Shown here: positions 10,221 to 19,370 of the stretch, one piece after another
Numbering within the stretch: the first letter of the stretch is position 1
Layout of the letters: each line of letters begins with the position of its first letter
DNA from: an uncultured Arenicella sp.
Lineage (GTDB): Bacteria > Pseudomonadota > Gammaproteobacteria > Arenicellales > Arenicellaceae
Direction: 5' to 3'
Assembly: GCA_947499305.1 (NCBI GenBank)
Contig: CANMNN010000002.1
Span: forward strand, 226,866-290,865
DNA length: 64,000 bases
Position numbers and translations under genes: made by a program
The notes under the pieces: model-generated
The model's database searches: none
What the model was told of the DNA's origin: nothing
The model's input: the letters and a program-made list of their open reading frames with translations, nothing else

Positions 10221-10859
10221 GTGAAATCAAATCAATATTACGAGTTCTCTCGCGGTGAGATGATGGCATTCTTGCCGGACGAATATTCCAAAGCCCTAGA
10301 AATTGGATGTGGCGCAGGCGCATTCATCGGCGCGTTAGACCGAAGCACAGAGCGTTGGGGAGTAGAGCAAAATTCAGCCGCCGCCAAATCAGCAGCAACA
10401 CGCGCCGACAAGGTTCTTATTGGGTCCTTTGAGTCAGTCAAAAAAGAGTTACCCGATAACTATTTTGATTTGATAATCTGCAACGACGTGATTGAGCATA
10501 TAGAACATCATGAATTATTCCTAGAAGACTTAAAAAACAAGCTCTCGAATCATGGCTCACTGGTTGTTTCGATACCAAACGTAAGATTCCTACCTAACCT
10601 ACTCGAGTTGCTATTTCGAAAGGACTGGCGCTATCGAGAAATGGGTGTTCTCGATAAAACGCATTTGAGATTTTTTACTCGTAAAAGTCTAATACGTTCA
10701 CTCGAAGATACGGGATGGAGTGTCGAAAAAATTAGAGGAATCAATCGATATGGCAATCGACTTCTCGGCCCCAAAAGAATTATCTCGTACATCGGACAGG
10801 TGATTTTCGGCTTTGACACCGCCTATCTACAGTTTGGTGCGCGCGCACGCAAAAAATAG
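10221..10859 (+). CDS. Class I SAM-dependent methyltransferase
   Basis: A methyltransferase of the type found in O-antigen and exopolysaccharide loci, probably acting on a sugar hydroxyl or a lipid-linked glycan. The SAM-binding motif I is ALEIGCGAGAF, motif II is LIICNDVIEHIEH, and LRFFTRKSLIRSLEDTGW follows, all typical of this group. The frame is open from a TTG at 10137, but I prefer the GTG at 10221 because AAGGG lies about 11 bases before it and the extra 28 residues look non-native. It ends one base before the convergent fucosyltransferase-like gene. Confidence 0.75.
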   Translation: MKSNQYYEFSRGEMMAFLPDEYSKALEIGCGAGAFIGALDRSTERWGVEQNSAAAKSAATRADKVLIGSFESVKKELPDNYFDLIICNDVIEHIEHHELFLEDLKNKLSNHGSLVVSIPNVRFLPNLLELLFRKDWRYREMGVLDKTHLRFFTRKSLIRSLEDTGWSVEKIRGINRYGNRLLGPKRIISYIGQVIFGFDTAYLQFGARARKK

Positions 10860-11807
10860 TTACAAATACTCTTGGAGTGTTTTTTTAATCCGTACTATGA
10901 CGTTGTAGCGGTCCACATCGACCAACCTCTTACTCTCGAAGTCTCCGATCAATCGACTCGTTTCTGCAAATGTCGACCTTGAGCAATAGACTAAGCCCCT
11001 ACATTTGGAGAGCGCTATCAAATCGATTAAAGCTGAGTCAGCATCATTCTCTTTATCGGTATGAGCTTCTACGGAGTGTAGCTGATGGTTTAAATCAGAG
11101 TACCGTCGATTCTGCGTGATAATATTTGAAAATTCCGACCGGAAAAGGCTTTCAGCTTGAAGACTGTCTGTGGCTAAAAAGATGCTCTCATACTTATGTT
11201 TTTCGAGCTCTCGCTTTACGCTAGCTATTACTTTCTCTATAGGGACCTTAAGGTCTGTGTATCTAATATGCACGCCTAGAGTCGCGCCCTTCCCTCCCAA
11301 TAAAAGCTGCTCAGCGGCAGCAATAATTCTAGTTTGAGGAACCAGGTCTGTTCGTAACACATGCCCTAATACACCGTCACGCCCAGCATCTTTTTGAGAG
11401 TCTCTCAAATACCGTCTAATTCGACCGAACTTTGATGTGTATGACCAAAAAACTTCGATTTCATCGCCAATTGCTTTGGCCTTGAGCGGCGCTGAAACCT
11501 TTCTATAAATTAACGGGCTAGAGTGCGATGATGGGTAATCACTACTAATAATCATCCTAACTGGCCAATCTCCTCTGCCGAGCCAAATAGCAGGGCGAAG
11601 ATCCTTTCTATTAACAAACTTAGAGAAATCCCATGAAGCGGAAACTTGAAATAAGTTGCACACTGCGTTTACACCGTTTGGAGCATACAGTCCGTCACGC
11701 CAATCAATGCACCAATCTCTGTCAGTGGCTTTGGCGTACGCGATTGCCGTGGCGGCCGATAACATTCGATTACCTAAGCCGCCTTTAGCTTTTATTAATA
11801 ACATCAA
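10860..11807 (-). CDS. Fucosyltransferase-like glycosyltransferase (GT11/GT23 fold)
   Basis: A 315-residue protein resembling bacterial alpha-1,2 and NodZ-type alpha-1,6 fucosyltransferases. The N-terminal motif KAKGGLGNRMLSAATA matches the start of these families. GVHIRYTDLK (about residue 178) is like the HxRxxD GDP-fucose-binding motif, and IFLATDSLQ and LVYCSRSTFAETS match the later motifs. It has no signal peptide and is presumably cytoplasmic, adding a deoxysugar to the repeat unit. It is convergent with the methyltransferase. The donor sugar is inferred from fold only. Confidence 0.65.
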   Translation of the reverse strand: MMLLIKAKGGLGNRMLSAATAIAYAKATDRDWCIDWRDGLYAPNGVNAVCNLFQVSASWDFSKFVNRKDLRPAIWLGRGDWPVRMIISSDYPSSHSSPLIYRKVSAPLKAKAIGDEIEVFWSYTSKFGRIRRYLRDSQKDAGRDGVLGHVLRTDLVPQTRIIAAAEQLLLGGKGATLGVHIRYTDLKVPIEKVIASVKRELEKHKYESIFLATDSLQAESLFRSEFSNIITQNRRYSDLNHQLHSVEAHTDKENDADSALIDLIALSKCRGLVYCSRSTFAETSRLIGDFESKRLVDVDRYNVIVRIKKTLQEYL

Positions 11808-11956
11808 CCTTCGGACCGTTTAAACGCTATTTACAAGCGAGACTCAATTATTCTTGCAATAATAACCATATATCCCGTTACAATAAAATCTTTCAATTTA
11901 TTGAAGATCATTACTTCAACTATCAGTATGCAAACACTATGAGATCAGCATAAACA

Positions 11957-13255
11957 ATGTGGAAGCTACAAGCACTATTGTACAGTTTTCTGATTCCCAA
12001 GGAATTTACTCTCGTTCTAGGCACACTCAACCTCTCAACCTATCGAGTTCTCCTATTAATGCTCGCACCTTGGGTGTTTTGGCAGCTGATTGTGAATAGG
12101 AAATTCAACTGGCAATCACTAGACTCTCTCGCTCTACTAGTATGTATCTGGCCCTTTATTGCCCTGAATTTTAATACCGATGTTGTTACGGCAGTCGAGA
12201 GCGGAGGCGTGCTTTTTCTTGAAACTTTCGTGCCTTTCTTTGCTGCAAGGCTACTCATATACAAGTACGAACACTTAGTTTCCTTGAGTAAAACTCTCTT
12301 ATTGGTTGCTTCGCTGATGGCGTTGTTCGCTTTGCCTGAAGCAATTACTGGCACTCCATATATTCACGAGCTAGCGTCTTTGGTAAGCGGGAATTCTTTT
12401 ACGCACTCTCCTGAAAGTCGCTTAGGCATTTGGCGATCATATGGCCCAACTGATCACCCCATCATTCTTGGCAGCATTTGCGCTTCAGCAATTCCAATTG
12501 GCTTTGCGATAAGCCGACGCAGAAATCTGTATAAATCTATGACAGCATTATCGGTCTCTGGAGTCATTGCATCTGCATCTTCAGGGCCATTACTATCGGT
12601 AGTAGCTCAAATTTCACTCTATACATGGTCACGACTGACGCGTGGAAAACACTATAAATGGTGGCTGCTAGTGTTTTTGATTTTAGCCACCTACGCCACA
12701 ATAGACGTACTCTCGAACCGAGATCCCTTAAGAGTAATGTTTAGTTACCTATTGTTTAACGAGCATAATGGGTATGTACGATACAACATGTGGTTAAACA
12801 GTTTTTATTTAGCCGGCCAGTCGGCCCACTCATTTTTTGTCGGTTATGGTTTCTCTACGGAGATGATGTCGTTACTTGATAACATGTTTTGGAGCCAATT
12901 GATGTCTGCTTCTGTAGATAGCTACTGGATGGTTCTTTTGTTGCGTTATGGTGCACCTATGTTGGCGTTAAGCGCACTTTGGATTATCTTGATATTTCGA
13001 GCGAACATTCGAAACTATCGACGACATCGCCTCAATCGCGAAAGAGCGCTTATTCAAGCATGGCTCATAACCGCTATCAGCCTCAGCTTAGTCGCATGTA
13101 CCGTTCATTTTTGGGGCTCCACGGCGAGTCTTTTCTTCATAGTAATGGGCGCTACAGCCATGGGGAAAAGAAGGTCCTTACCTCGCAGGCGACGAACGTC
13201 CTCAACAACCAAGCCTGAAGCTGAACGTCCAGCATATGAGCGAGCAAAGTTCTAA
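11957..13255 (+). CDS. O-antigen ligase/polymerase-family membrane protein (Wzy/WaaL-like)
   Basis: A 432-residue integral membrane protein with about ten to twelve helices and a large periplasmic loop containing GPTDHPIILGS and the region before YNMWLNSFYLAGQS, followed by VGYGFSTEMM, a layout typical of polymerases and ligases that join lipid-linked sugar units in the inner membrane. The flippase gene follows 11 bases later on the same strand, so they form an export pair. The Arg-rich C-terminal tail is cytoplasmic. Polymerase and ligase cannot be told apart from the sequence; a second family member is at 21558. Confidence 0.75.
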   Translation: MWKLQALLYSFLIPKEFTLVLGTLNLSTYRVLLLMLAPWVFWQLIVNRKFNWQSLDSLALLVCIWPFIALNFNTDVVTAVESGGVLFLETFVPFFAARLLIYKYEHLVSLSKTLLLVASLMALFALPEAITGTPYIHELASLVSGNSFTHSPESRLGIWRSYGPTDHPIILGSICASAIPIGFAISRRRNLYKSMTALSVSGVIASASSGPLLSVVAQISLYTWSRLTRGKHYKWWLLVFLILATYATIDVLSNRDPLRVMFSYLLFNEHNGYVRYNMWLNSFYLAGQSAHSFFVGYGFSTEMMSLLDNMFWSQLMSASVDSYWMVLLLRYGAPMLALSALWIILIFRANIRNYRRHRLNRERALIQAWLITAISLSLVACTVHFWGSTASLFFIVMGATAMGKRRSLPRRRRTSSTTKPEAERPAYERAKF

Positions 13256-13266
13256 ATCATATAGTA

Positions 13267-14688
13267 ATGAGTAAATATGTATCGGCTGCCGCATGGTCAT
13301 CAATAACGCATCTTAGCGTCGTTTGCTCAATGCTCTTGCGAAACATCATTTTCGCAAGATTTCTTAGCCCCGGCGACTTTGCTATCGCGTTGACCTTTGG
13401 GGTAGTCTTGTCTTTATTCGAGTACACAAGCAATTTCGGTCACGAAAACTTGATGCAACGTTCGTCAGTGGGGAATCAACCAAGCTTCCAGGCGACTATG
13501 CACAGCGCTATGATTATTAGAGCAATCGCAGTTGCCTCTCTAATCGTTGTTATTTCACCCTTTATCCCCAGCATACTCAATCTAGGTGATGTCAAGTTTA
13601 ATTATGCCCTACTCGCAATTGTTCCGCTTGTTAACGGTTTTTCTCATTTAGATCACCAGCGCTTTCACCGCCGCCAATTTTACACCGTATCAGCCAAAAT
13701 AGGTTTAACGGCTGATTTATTATCAGTTCTTGTTGCAGTGGTTTGCGTAGCTATCTGGGACAGCTATTGGGCCTTTTACGCTTCTTTTTTGTTTAGACAT
13801 ACGACTAGCACACTGCTCTCTCACCTGTGGGCCCGCAGACCCTATGCGTTAGCGTTTAACATCAAACACTTAAAGCTCTTGCTAAAGTTCGGTGTCCCGC
13901 TGCTTATCGTCGGGTTATTGAAATACATTGGAATCGAAATGGATAAGGCCATCGTGGCTCGATTCGTTGGCTTAGACTCATTTACTACTTATGTTCTAAC
14001 CGTATTGATTGTGGTGAACGGTGCAAATTTTGTGACTGTGGCTCTCTCCAAGATTTTTATTCGCAGGGTAAGTATTGCTAAAACTCACATAGCTGAAACC
14101 GTAAAAACGAACGGGATAATCAATTGCTTTTTGGTTATCCCAATATTAGTGGTTTTGGGCATCTTAGGTGAAGACCTCATGTCTCTGATATTTGGCTTGC
14201 AATATACAAGAGCACCTTTTTTAATCGTGGCTGTTTGTGCAATTGTCGGCCTGCGCGCTCTCAACCAGTGGTTAAACCAGACAGTGATCGCGAGCGCGCC
14301 AACGCAATTGATGTTAATGGCTGACATCTCTCGCGTTATTGGGGCAATCTTTGGCGTATGGCTTGTGTACACAAGCGGTGATCTACTAAAAATCACCATG
14401 GCATTCTGGTTTGCGGAGATCTTGTACTTTATTACGCTAACCCTACTATTACAGAAGCGCTTTGCTATTCTCAAAACTAGTATTTCTATTCTGTGTATCT
14501 ATCTAGTTTGTTTGAGCGGGTTACTTTGGGTGTACAACACTAGCCATCTAAGCTCTGAGCTAGTAAAAATAGGCCTTACGTTAGCAACTTTATCTTTGTT
14601 CTACCTTGCCTTTTTGGTTTTTTCTGAGACATGCCGCTCTCAAAGTATGGCCCTGCTTAGACCCATTATGATACGTCTTGGGTTTTAA
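13267..14688 (+). CDS. Lipid-linked oligosaccharide flippase (Wzx-like, MOP family)
   Basis: A 473-residue polytopic protein with around twelve to fourteen helices. The N-terminal AAWSSITHLSVVCSMLLRNIIFARFLSPGDFAIA is typical of polysaccharide_synt family flippases, which move undecaprenyl-linked repeats across the inner membrane. It follows the Wzy-like gene with an 11-base gap and ends just before the convergent acyltransferase gene. Together with Wzc and the export proteins it defines a Wzx/Wzy-dependent export route. Confidence 0.8.
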   Translation: MSKYVSAAAWSSITHLSVVCSMLLRNIIFARFLSPGDFAIALTFGVVLSLFEYTSNFGHENLMQRSSVGNQPSFQATMHSAMIIRAIAVASLIVVISPFIPSILNLGDVKFNYALLAIVPLVNGFSHLDHQRFHRRQFYTVSAKIGLTADLLSVLVAVVCVAIWDSYWAFYASFLFRHTTSTLLSHLWARRPYALAFNIKHLKLLLKFGVPLLIVGLLKYIGIEMDKAIVARFVGLDSFTTYVLTVLIVVNGANFVTVALSKIFIRRVSIAKTHIAETVKTNGIINCFLVIPILVVLGILGEDLMSLIFGLQYTRAPFLIVAVCAIVGLRALNQWLNQTVIASAPTQLMLMADISRVIGAIFGVWLVYTSGDLLKITMAFWFAEILYFITLTLLLQKRFAILKTSISILCIYLVCLSGLLWVYNTSHLSSELVKIGLTLATLSLFYLAFLVFSETCRSQSMALLRPIMIRLGF

Positions 14689-14709
14689 CAATACATAGAC
14701 GGTATGTAT

Positions 14710-15729
14710 CTACTTAAGAGCCAAACAAGGCTTCTCTATAAAGTGCCAAGAGAAGTATGCAGCCATTAAACTAAGAATAGTCGCGTAGCTAATCATCCAA
14801 AATACCGAAATATCTGGCTGAAAAAAAACAAGTGTTTGTTGAATCGGAAAGGCATAGATATATACGCCGTAGGAGTAATCGCCAAAACGATTATAGAAAT
14901 GCAGCTTCTTAAACGGTATATAAGCTAGCCCTATTGAAACTAAAGGAATAAGCCAGCTATAAATGTATGCAAATAGATCACTATGAACTCCCGCCACTAG
15001 CATTATGGTCGCGCAGAAAAATGTTAATGGCATCAACAAACGATTCGTGTGAACTTTATAAAGGTAGAGCACCGCACCCAGTAAAAAGACGCCGAATAAA
15101 TGTATAAAACTAGATTGAACTATTTCGAGATTGAACACCTTCGACAAAGTGTCAACGCCTAAAAAAATGACCGCAAATAAGAGGAAAAATCGGCGTATTT
15201 GACTAATTGATAGAAATTTAGAGCCAAAGAAACACATCAAGGCTAGGATAAAGTAGGCTCTAACCTCATGCGGTAAAGTCCAAAGAGAGCCGTTTACTGC
15301 ATTTGGATAGGGATTATTTTCAAATACATAATTAAGCCTATACTCGGCACCCGAAAACATGAACGCATTCTTAGAGAAATAGACCCACGTTTGAGGATCA
15401 ATCAAAAAAACTATCAGCGGAGATTTTGCAACAAAGCAGCCAAGAAACAGTACAGTGGCCGAAAGCATTACGACCAAACCGGGTAAAATTCGCAGTGCTC
15501 GTGAGCGAATGAAACCACTCATAGAATTTTGATTAAAGTAACTCGCCACCACCAAAAAGCCGCTCACTGCAAAAAACATATCAACAGAAATCGACCCAAG
15601 CGACACGCCCAAATGTTGTTCTAGCGGCTCGCGACCGACATCACCAGTAACGATGGTATAGCTATGCGAGACCAGAACAGCAAGAGCAGCCAAAATGCGC
15701 ATAAGATTAAAGTTGTTATCGCGGCTCAT
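14710..15729 (-). CDS. Membrane acyltransferase (acyltransferase_3 family)
   Basis: A 339-residue multi-helix protein of the OafA/ExoZ type, which O-acetylates sugars of lipid-linked or extracellular polysaccharides. The family signature near the start is NFNLMRILAALAVLVSHSY, with the catalytic His in VSHSYTI. VDMFFAVSGFLV and WTLPHEVRAYFI follow. It is the last gene of the minus-strand run of barrel, Wza-like, Wzc-like and 226-residue genes, 54 bases after the latter, so it is probably co-expressed and modifies the exported polymer. Confidence 0.85.
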   Translation of the reverse strand: MSRDNNFNLMRILAALAVLVSHSYTIVTGDVGREPLEQHLGVSLGSISVDMFFAVSGFLVVASYFNQNSMSGFIRSRALRILPGLVVMLSATVLFLGCFVAKSPLIVFLIDPQTWVYFSKNAFMFSGAEYRLNYVFENNPYPNAVNGSLWTLPHEVRAYFILALMCFFGSKFLSISQIRRFFLLFAVIFLGVDTLSKVFNLEIVQSSFIHLFGVFLLGAVLYLYKVHTNRLLMPLTFFCATIMLVAGVHSDLFAYIYSWLIPLVSIGLAYIPFKKLHFYNRFGDYSYGVYIYAFPIQQTLVFFQPDISVFWMISYATILSLMAAYFSWHFIEKPCLALK

Positions 15730-15782
15730 ATTCTATTAAAAAAAATTTAACAGGATCTGACTTATAAACACATTACTGAGAC

Positions 15783-16463
15783 TCATAAGGCACCAAGGTC
15801 ACCGCACACCTTTTCAGCACGCAAGGTCTTTTCAATCATTGAGATGCATACATCGGCGCGCATATTATGGCGATCTAAGATGAGTGCTATCGACTCAGGG
15901 CTATTAGATTTTTGTTCGATTGAAATGCGAATAAAGTCTATTGTATAGCTTTTCTGTTGATCGCTTAGCTGCCTCCATTGCTGCAACCCAATAGACATCA
16001 ACGATCGCGCAATAGATGTTTCATATAGACCCAAACGATGAGATTCAGCAAACCATTTATCGAATCTCTTATCGAGCCTAGATTGATGTGAGTGAATTAA
16101 GGTAAGGCGCGCGGCTGAGTATGACCAGTTACGACGCAAACTAGAGGCTTCAATATGAAGCCTAACCGCGTTTTGCAAAAGCGATGACTGATCTAAATAT
16201 TGAGCATCGGGCGATAGCCACCAATATTGATACAAGAGGTTTGCCTTAAAATCGAGAGCATTAACCTGGTTTCGTCGCCATTTGAGAGATTTATCAAGTT
16301 GTTCAATAAGCGGTTGCAGCTCACGTCCATACTCTAGACGACTAACATCGATTGCCTCGTAGGCAAGCTTTGCATTTTCATAATAGTAATCGGCGATTGC
16401 AAAGCGCCCTGCGCACAAAGCAATACTTATTAGCACCCCTATAACTAAAATTCGATAAATCAA
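15783..16463 (-). CDS. Membrane-anchored helical protein of unknown function
   Basis: A 226-residue protein with one N-terminal transmembrane segment or signal anchor (ILVIGVLISIALCAGRFAI) and an otherwise helical periplasmic part rich in Trp, Arg and Tyr, possibly TPR-like (NQVNALDFKANLLYQYWW, EASSLRRNWSYSAARLTL). I do not recognise a named family. Similar small helical anchored proteins are common between Wzc and other genes in exopolysaccharide operons. It follows the Wzc-like gene by 32 bases, so a role in polymerisation control or in scaffolding the export complex is an inference from context. Confidence 0.5.
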   Translation of the reverse strand: MIYRILVIGVLISIALCAGRFAIADYYYENAKLAYEAIDVSRLEYGRELQPLIEQLDKSLKWRRNQVNALDFKANLLYQYWWLSPDAQYLDQSSLLQNAVRLHIEASSLRRNWSYSAARLTLIHSHQSRLDKRFDKWFAESHRLGLYETSIARSLMSIGLQQWRQLSDQQKSYTIDFIRISIEQKSNSPESIALILDRHNMRADVCISMIEKTLRAEKVCGDLGAL

Positions 16464-16495
16464 GTGCCTAACAAAATTGCTCTATGTTAATAAAA

Positions 16496-18706
16496 CTAAG
16501 AAACAGAACGACCTGGAAGCGAATCTATTTCCGACTTTGAATCACTCTCTACCGCTTCGCCATAATAGCCCCTGCCGTAATAGTAAGCGAAAGACGAATC
16601 CATCAAAGGAACCTGATTCACGACGGCTCCAGTAATAGGGGCGCCCGACTTCATCATCGATCTCATCGCGGCCCTAATCTTTGCAACTGGAGTAGAATTT
16701 GCTTTTATTACATAAGCGACTTGATCGACCTGAGTCGATAGAAGCATTGCATCACTCAAACCACCACTTGGTGCCGAATCTATTACAATAACATCGTAAA
16801 CTTCACCGAGCTTGTTTAGCACATCACTAAATTTGGTGGAGCAGAATAGTTCTTGAGGGTTCGGGTTTACCGTTCCAGCAGTGATCAAATCTAATCCGGT
16901 AACGGGTAGCGATTGAATACAATCAGACGGAGAAGCCGTACCCAAACATAGATCGTTCAGGCCAAGCCGCCTTCTATTGAACGGAGAATTATCCAACAAT
17001 TCATCCAACGAGGGGCGGCGCAGGTCACAATCAATTAACAGCGTTTTTTGCACTTGTCCAAACGCCATAGCGAGGCTAATTGCCATCGATGTCTTTCCCT
17101 CACCAGGGACTGTAGATGTGACCAAGATTCTGCGCTTTGTCTCGTCAATCGATGAGACCATTAAGCTAGAACGAACCGTTCTGACAGACTCGGAAAACTG
17201 AGAGACTTTATTATTGCTGAAATACCTATACGCAATATTAGGATGAGCTTCATTAGGAACATCGTCAATCATTGGCACTGAGCCAAGACTAATAGCGCCT
17301 AATTTTTTATCTACGTCTTGGTCATTGCTAATAGTGTTGTCAAATAATTCCTTTAACAGCCCGATACCCAAACCCAAAGCGCCAGCGAGAAGGGAAAACA
17401 CCGTAACCAATAAAAAGCCTTTACTTGGCAGTGCGCGTCTTGGCGCAATGGCTGGGTCTGTAATTCGCACGTTTTCATTTACACTAACGCCGGTCGCTCG
17501 ATTTTCATTTAAGCGCTTCAAGAACGCTTGATAAACGTCTCGCTGGGTTCTGACATTTTGCTCAAGCGCTAATAATTCAAATTGCTTTCGGCCTAGGGAT
17601 TGAACTTTGTTAGTTGACTGGCCCAGGGAGTTTTTCAAAAACGACTCGCTCTCTTTAGCCAACTCGTATTCAGACTTGATTGCCGAAACAACACGCTGAA
17701 TCTGACGCGCCAAATTCTCTTCTGTGCTCGCAATTTGCGAACCAAGCTCGACCATGCGTCGATGTTCCGGACCATAGCGTTGTGACAACTCGCTCTGCCG
17801 GCTTTCTAGCTCGACTAACTCTTTACGAATGTTTTGAACGATGGCATCGTTTTGAATAGCGGTTATACCTTGGATATCACCACTGCCTCGCTCTGTTGTA
17901 ATGATTTGCTGATAAAGTGCCTCGGAACCTAACCTCTTTTGTCGCGCTTCTAGTAAGCTGCTCGAAATCATGTCTACTTCTTGCGATACCAGTCCATCGT
18001 TTTGCTTGCTACTACCAATTATATTCTCTCGCTCCTTAAACTCTTGCAGAGCGAGCTCGGCTTCACGCAAGTCTTTGTTGACTATTTCCAATCGGCCAAG
18101 CAACCATTCCTCTGACGACTCAGAAGATTCGCGCTGGGTTCTTTCTATTGATCGAATGTACTCGGCGGCTAAGGCATTGGTTATATCGGCGGCCAAGTTT
18201 GGATTAGGAAGGCTCAAAGAAAGGTCAAGTAAATAGGAATCTCGTTCTGATCCTATCTCCAATTTTTCGATCAGCGAATCTGTCACCAATCGATCTGCGT
18301 TAAGAGGATTTTTATCAGTAGAGAATCCGAGTTTCTGTTTCAACTTAGCCAATACTGACACTTCGTGCGCGGCAAATTCAGGCCTTTTCCCCAACTCAAG
18401 GTCTTTGACCACTTGTTTAATCAATACGCGAGAACGAATGATACCAACCTGGGTTTGACGAAACGCTGGGTCTCTTCGGTTAGATAGTAACTCTCGCAAA
18501 TTAAATACTGCTTTAGTTTGCGGCGCCACGTGCAACACTGTAGTTGCACGAAACTGGGGCTCTAGAGTAAGGGTATATAGAAAAGTTAAACCGCCGACCA
18601 ACAGCGCCATGAACAATGCGCTCTTGATATTCTTTTTGAAGACTGTTTTTAGAATCTGCGAATAATAGTTTAGGTCAATCGCTGCGTTATCGTAATAGTC
18701 ATTCAT
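16496..18706 (-). CDS. Wzc-type polysaccharide co-polymerase and tyrosine kinase
   Basis: A 736-residue inner-membrane protein that sets chain length and drives export. The N-terminal Wzz domain starts after SALFMALLVGGLTFLYTL, a long periplasmic coiled-coil region covers about residues 190-400, and a second membrane helix is FLLVTVFSLLAGALGLGIGL. The cytoplasmic BY-kinase has Walker A STVPGEGKTSMAISLA, Walker A' TLLIDCDLRRPSLDE and Walker B DVIVIDSAPSGGLSDA. The C-terminus carries a Tyr cluster (FAYYYGRGYYGEAVES), the usual autophosphorylation site. It is downstream of the Wza-like gene in the same operon. Phosphorylation cycling is likely but depends on a phosphatase not seen here. Confidence 0.93.
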   Translation of the reverse strand: MNDYYDNAAIDLNYYSQILKTVFKKNIKSALFMALLVGGLTFLYTLTLEPQFRATTVLHVAPQTKAVFNLRELLSNRRDPAFRQTQVGIIRSRVLIKQVVKDLELGKRPEFAAHEVSVLAKLKQKLGFSTDKNPLNADRLVTDSLIEKLEIGSERDSYLLDLSLSLPNPNLAADITNALAAEYIRSIERTQRESSESSEEWLLGRLEIVNKDLREAELALQEFKERENIIGSSKQNDGLVSQEVDMISSSLLEARQKRLGSEALYQQIITTERGSGDIQGITAIQNDAIVQNIRKELVELESRQSELSQRYGPEHRRMVELGSQIASTEENLARQIQRVVSAIKSEYELAKESESFLKNSLGQSTNKVQSLGRKQFELLALEQNVRTQRDVYQAFLKRLNENRATGVSVNENVRITDPAIAPRRALPSKGFLLVTVFSLLAGALGLGIGLLKELFDNTISNDQDVDKKLGAISLGSVPMIDDVPNEAHPNIAYRYFSNNKVSQFSESVRTVRSSLMVSSIDETKRRILVTSTVPGEGKTSMAISLAMAFGQVQKTLLIDCDLRRPSLDELLDNSPFNRRRLGLNDLCLGTASPSDCIQSLPVTGLDLITAGTVNPNPQELFCSTKFSDVLNKLGEVYDVIVIDSAPSGGLSDAMLLSTQVDQVAYVIKANSTPVAKIRAAMRSMMKSGAPITGAVVNQVPLMDSSFAYYYGRGYYGEAVESDSKSEIDSLPGRSVS

Positions 18707-18816
18707 CGCTTGATACTAAGGCTCTCGCCAAAAATAAATTGTTCAACATTTCAATTTTGCAACGAGCTCACCAAATTAAGCTCTTTACCAAACTAAGATT
18801 AGCCAATTAAATAGAA

Positions 18817-19356
18817 TTAAAAACGGCGAGGGAGAATGGTGACGACATCACCGGGATAGACTGGCGCATCGACACTGGATCGGTCGTTTTCTATTGGTTT
18901 TTCTCGTTCAATAGTAAACCGCTTTCCATTACTCCATTCCGTTACTCCACCAGCTAGGTTGATCGCTTTCTGAATCGTTAAACTAGGTTCGTACGGGTAA
19001 TTCCCGGGGTTTTTCACTTCTCCGCCAATGGAGAAAGGTCGATAAGTAACAACCGCAACAGCAATATTAGGGTTAACTAATACCCTTCCCTTTAGACCTT
19101 TCATGAGCAAACGCTCTAGCTCAGCAGTTGTCTTGCCCTTTACAACAATCTCACCGAGATATGGGTAAGTAAACACACCGTTGTTCCCAACGGTAACGTC
19201 AAATGACATATCGGGCTCTTCAAACACCAAAATATTGATCGTATCGCCAATTCCAAGCTGATAGGTTGAATCTACTTGTGCAAGTAGTGAGTTGCTGTAA
19301 AGAAAAGAAAAAAGAACAACTAACTGAACTCGTAATGAAAACAAAGTCTGGATCAT
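18817..19356 (-). CDS. Short polysaccharide export (Wza/OPX-like) protein
   Basis: A 179-residue secreted protein with an N-terminal signal peptide (LVVLFSFLYSNSLLAQ). It has the Poly_export domain (STYQLGIGDTINILVFEEPD, then VGNNGVFTYPYLGEIVV) and one SLBB domain (IGGEVKNPGNYPYEPSLTIQKAINLAGGV). E. coli Wza is about 380 residues and has an outer-membrane helix at its C-terminus; this one lacks that part and has no lipobox Cys. It therefore belongs with the short periplasmic OPX proteins that pair with a separate barrel, and the beta-barrel gene is 14 bases upstream. Confidence 0.88.
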   Translation of the reverse strand: MIQTLFSLRVQLVVLFSFLYSNSLLAQVDSTYQLGIGDTINILVFEEPDMSFDVTVGNNGVFTYPYLGEIVVKGKTTAELERLLMKGLKGRVLVNPNIAVAVVTYRPFSIGGEVKNPGNYPYEPSLTIQKAINLAGGVTEWSNGKRFTIEREKPIENDRSSVDAPVYPGDVVTILPRRF

Positions 19357-19370
19357 CGAAGTGCTGAATC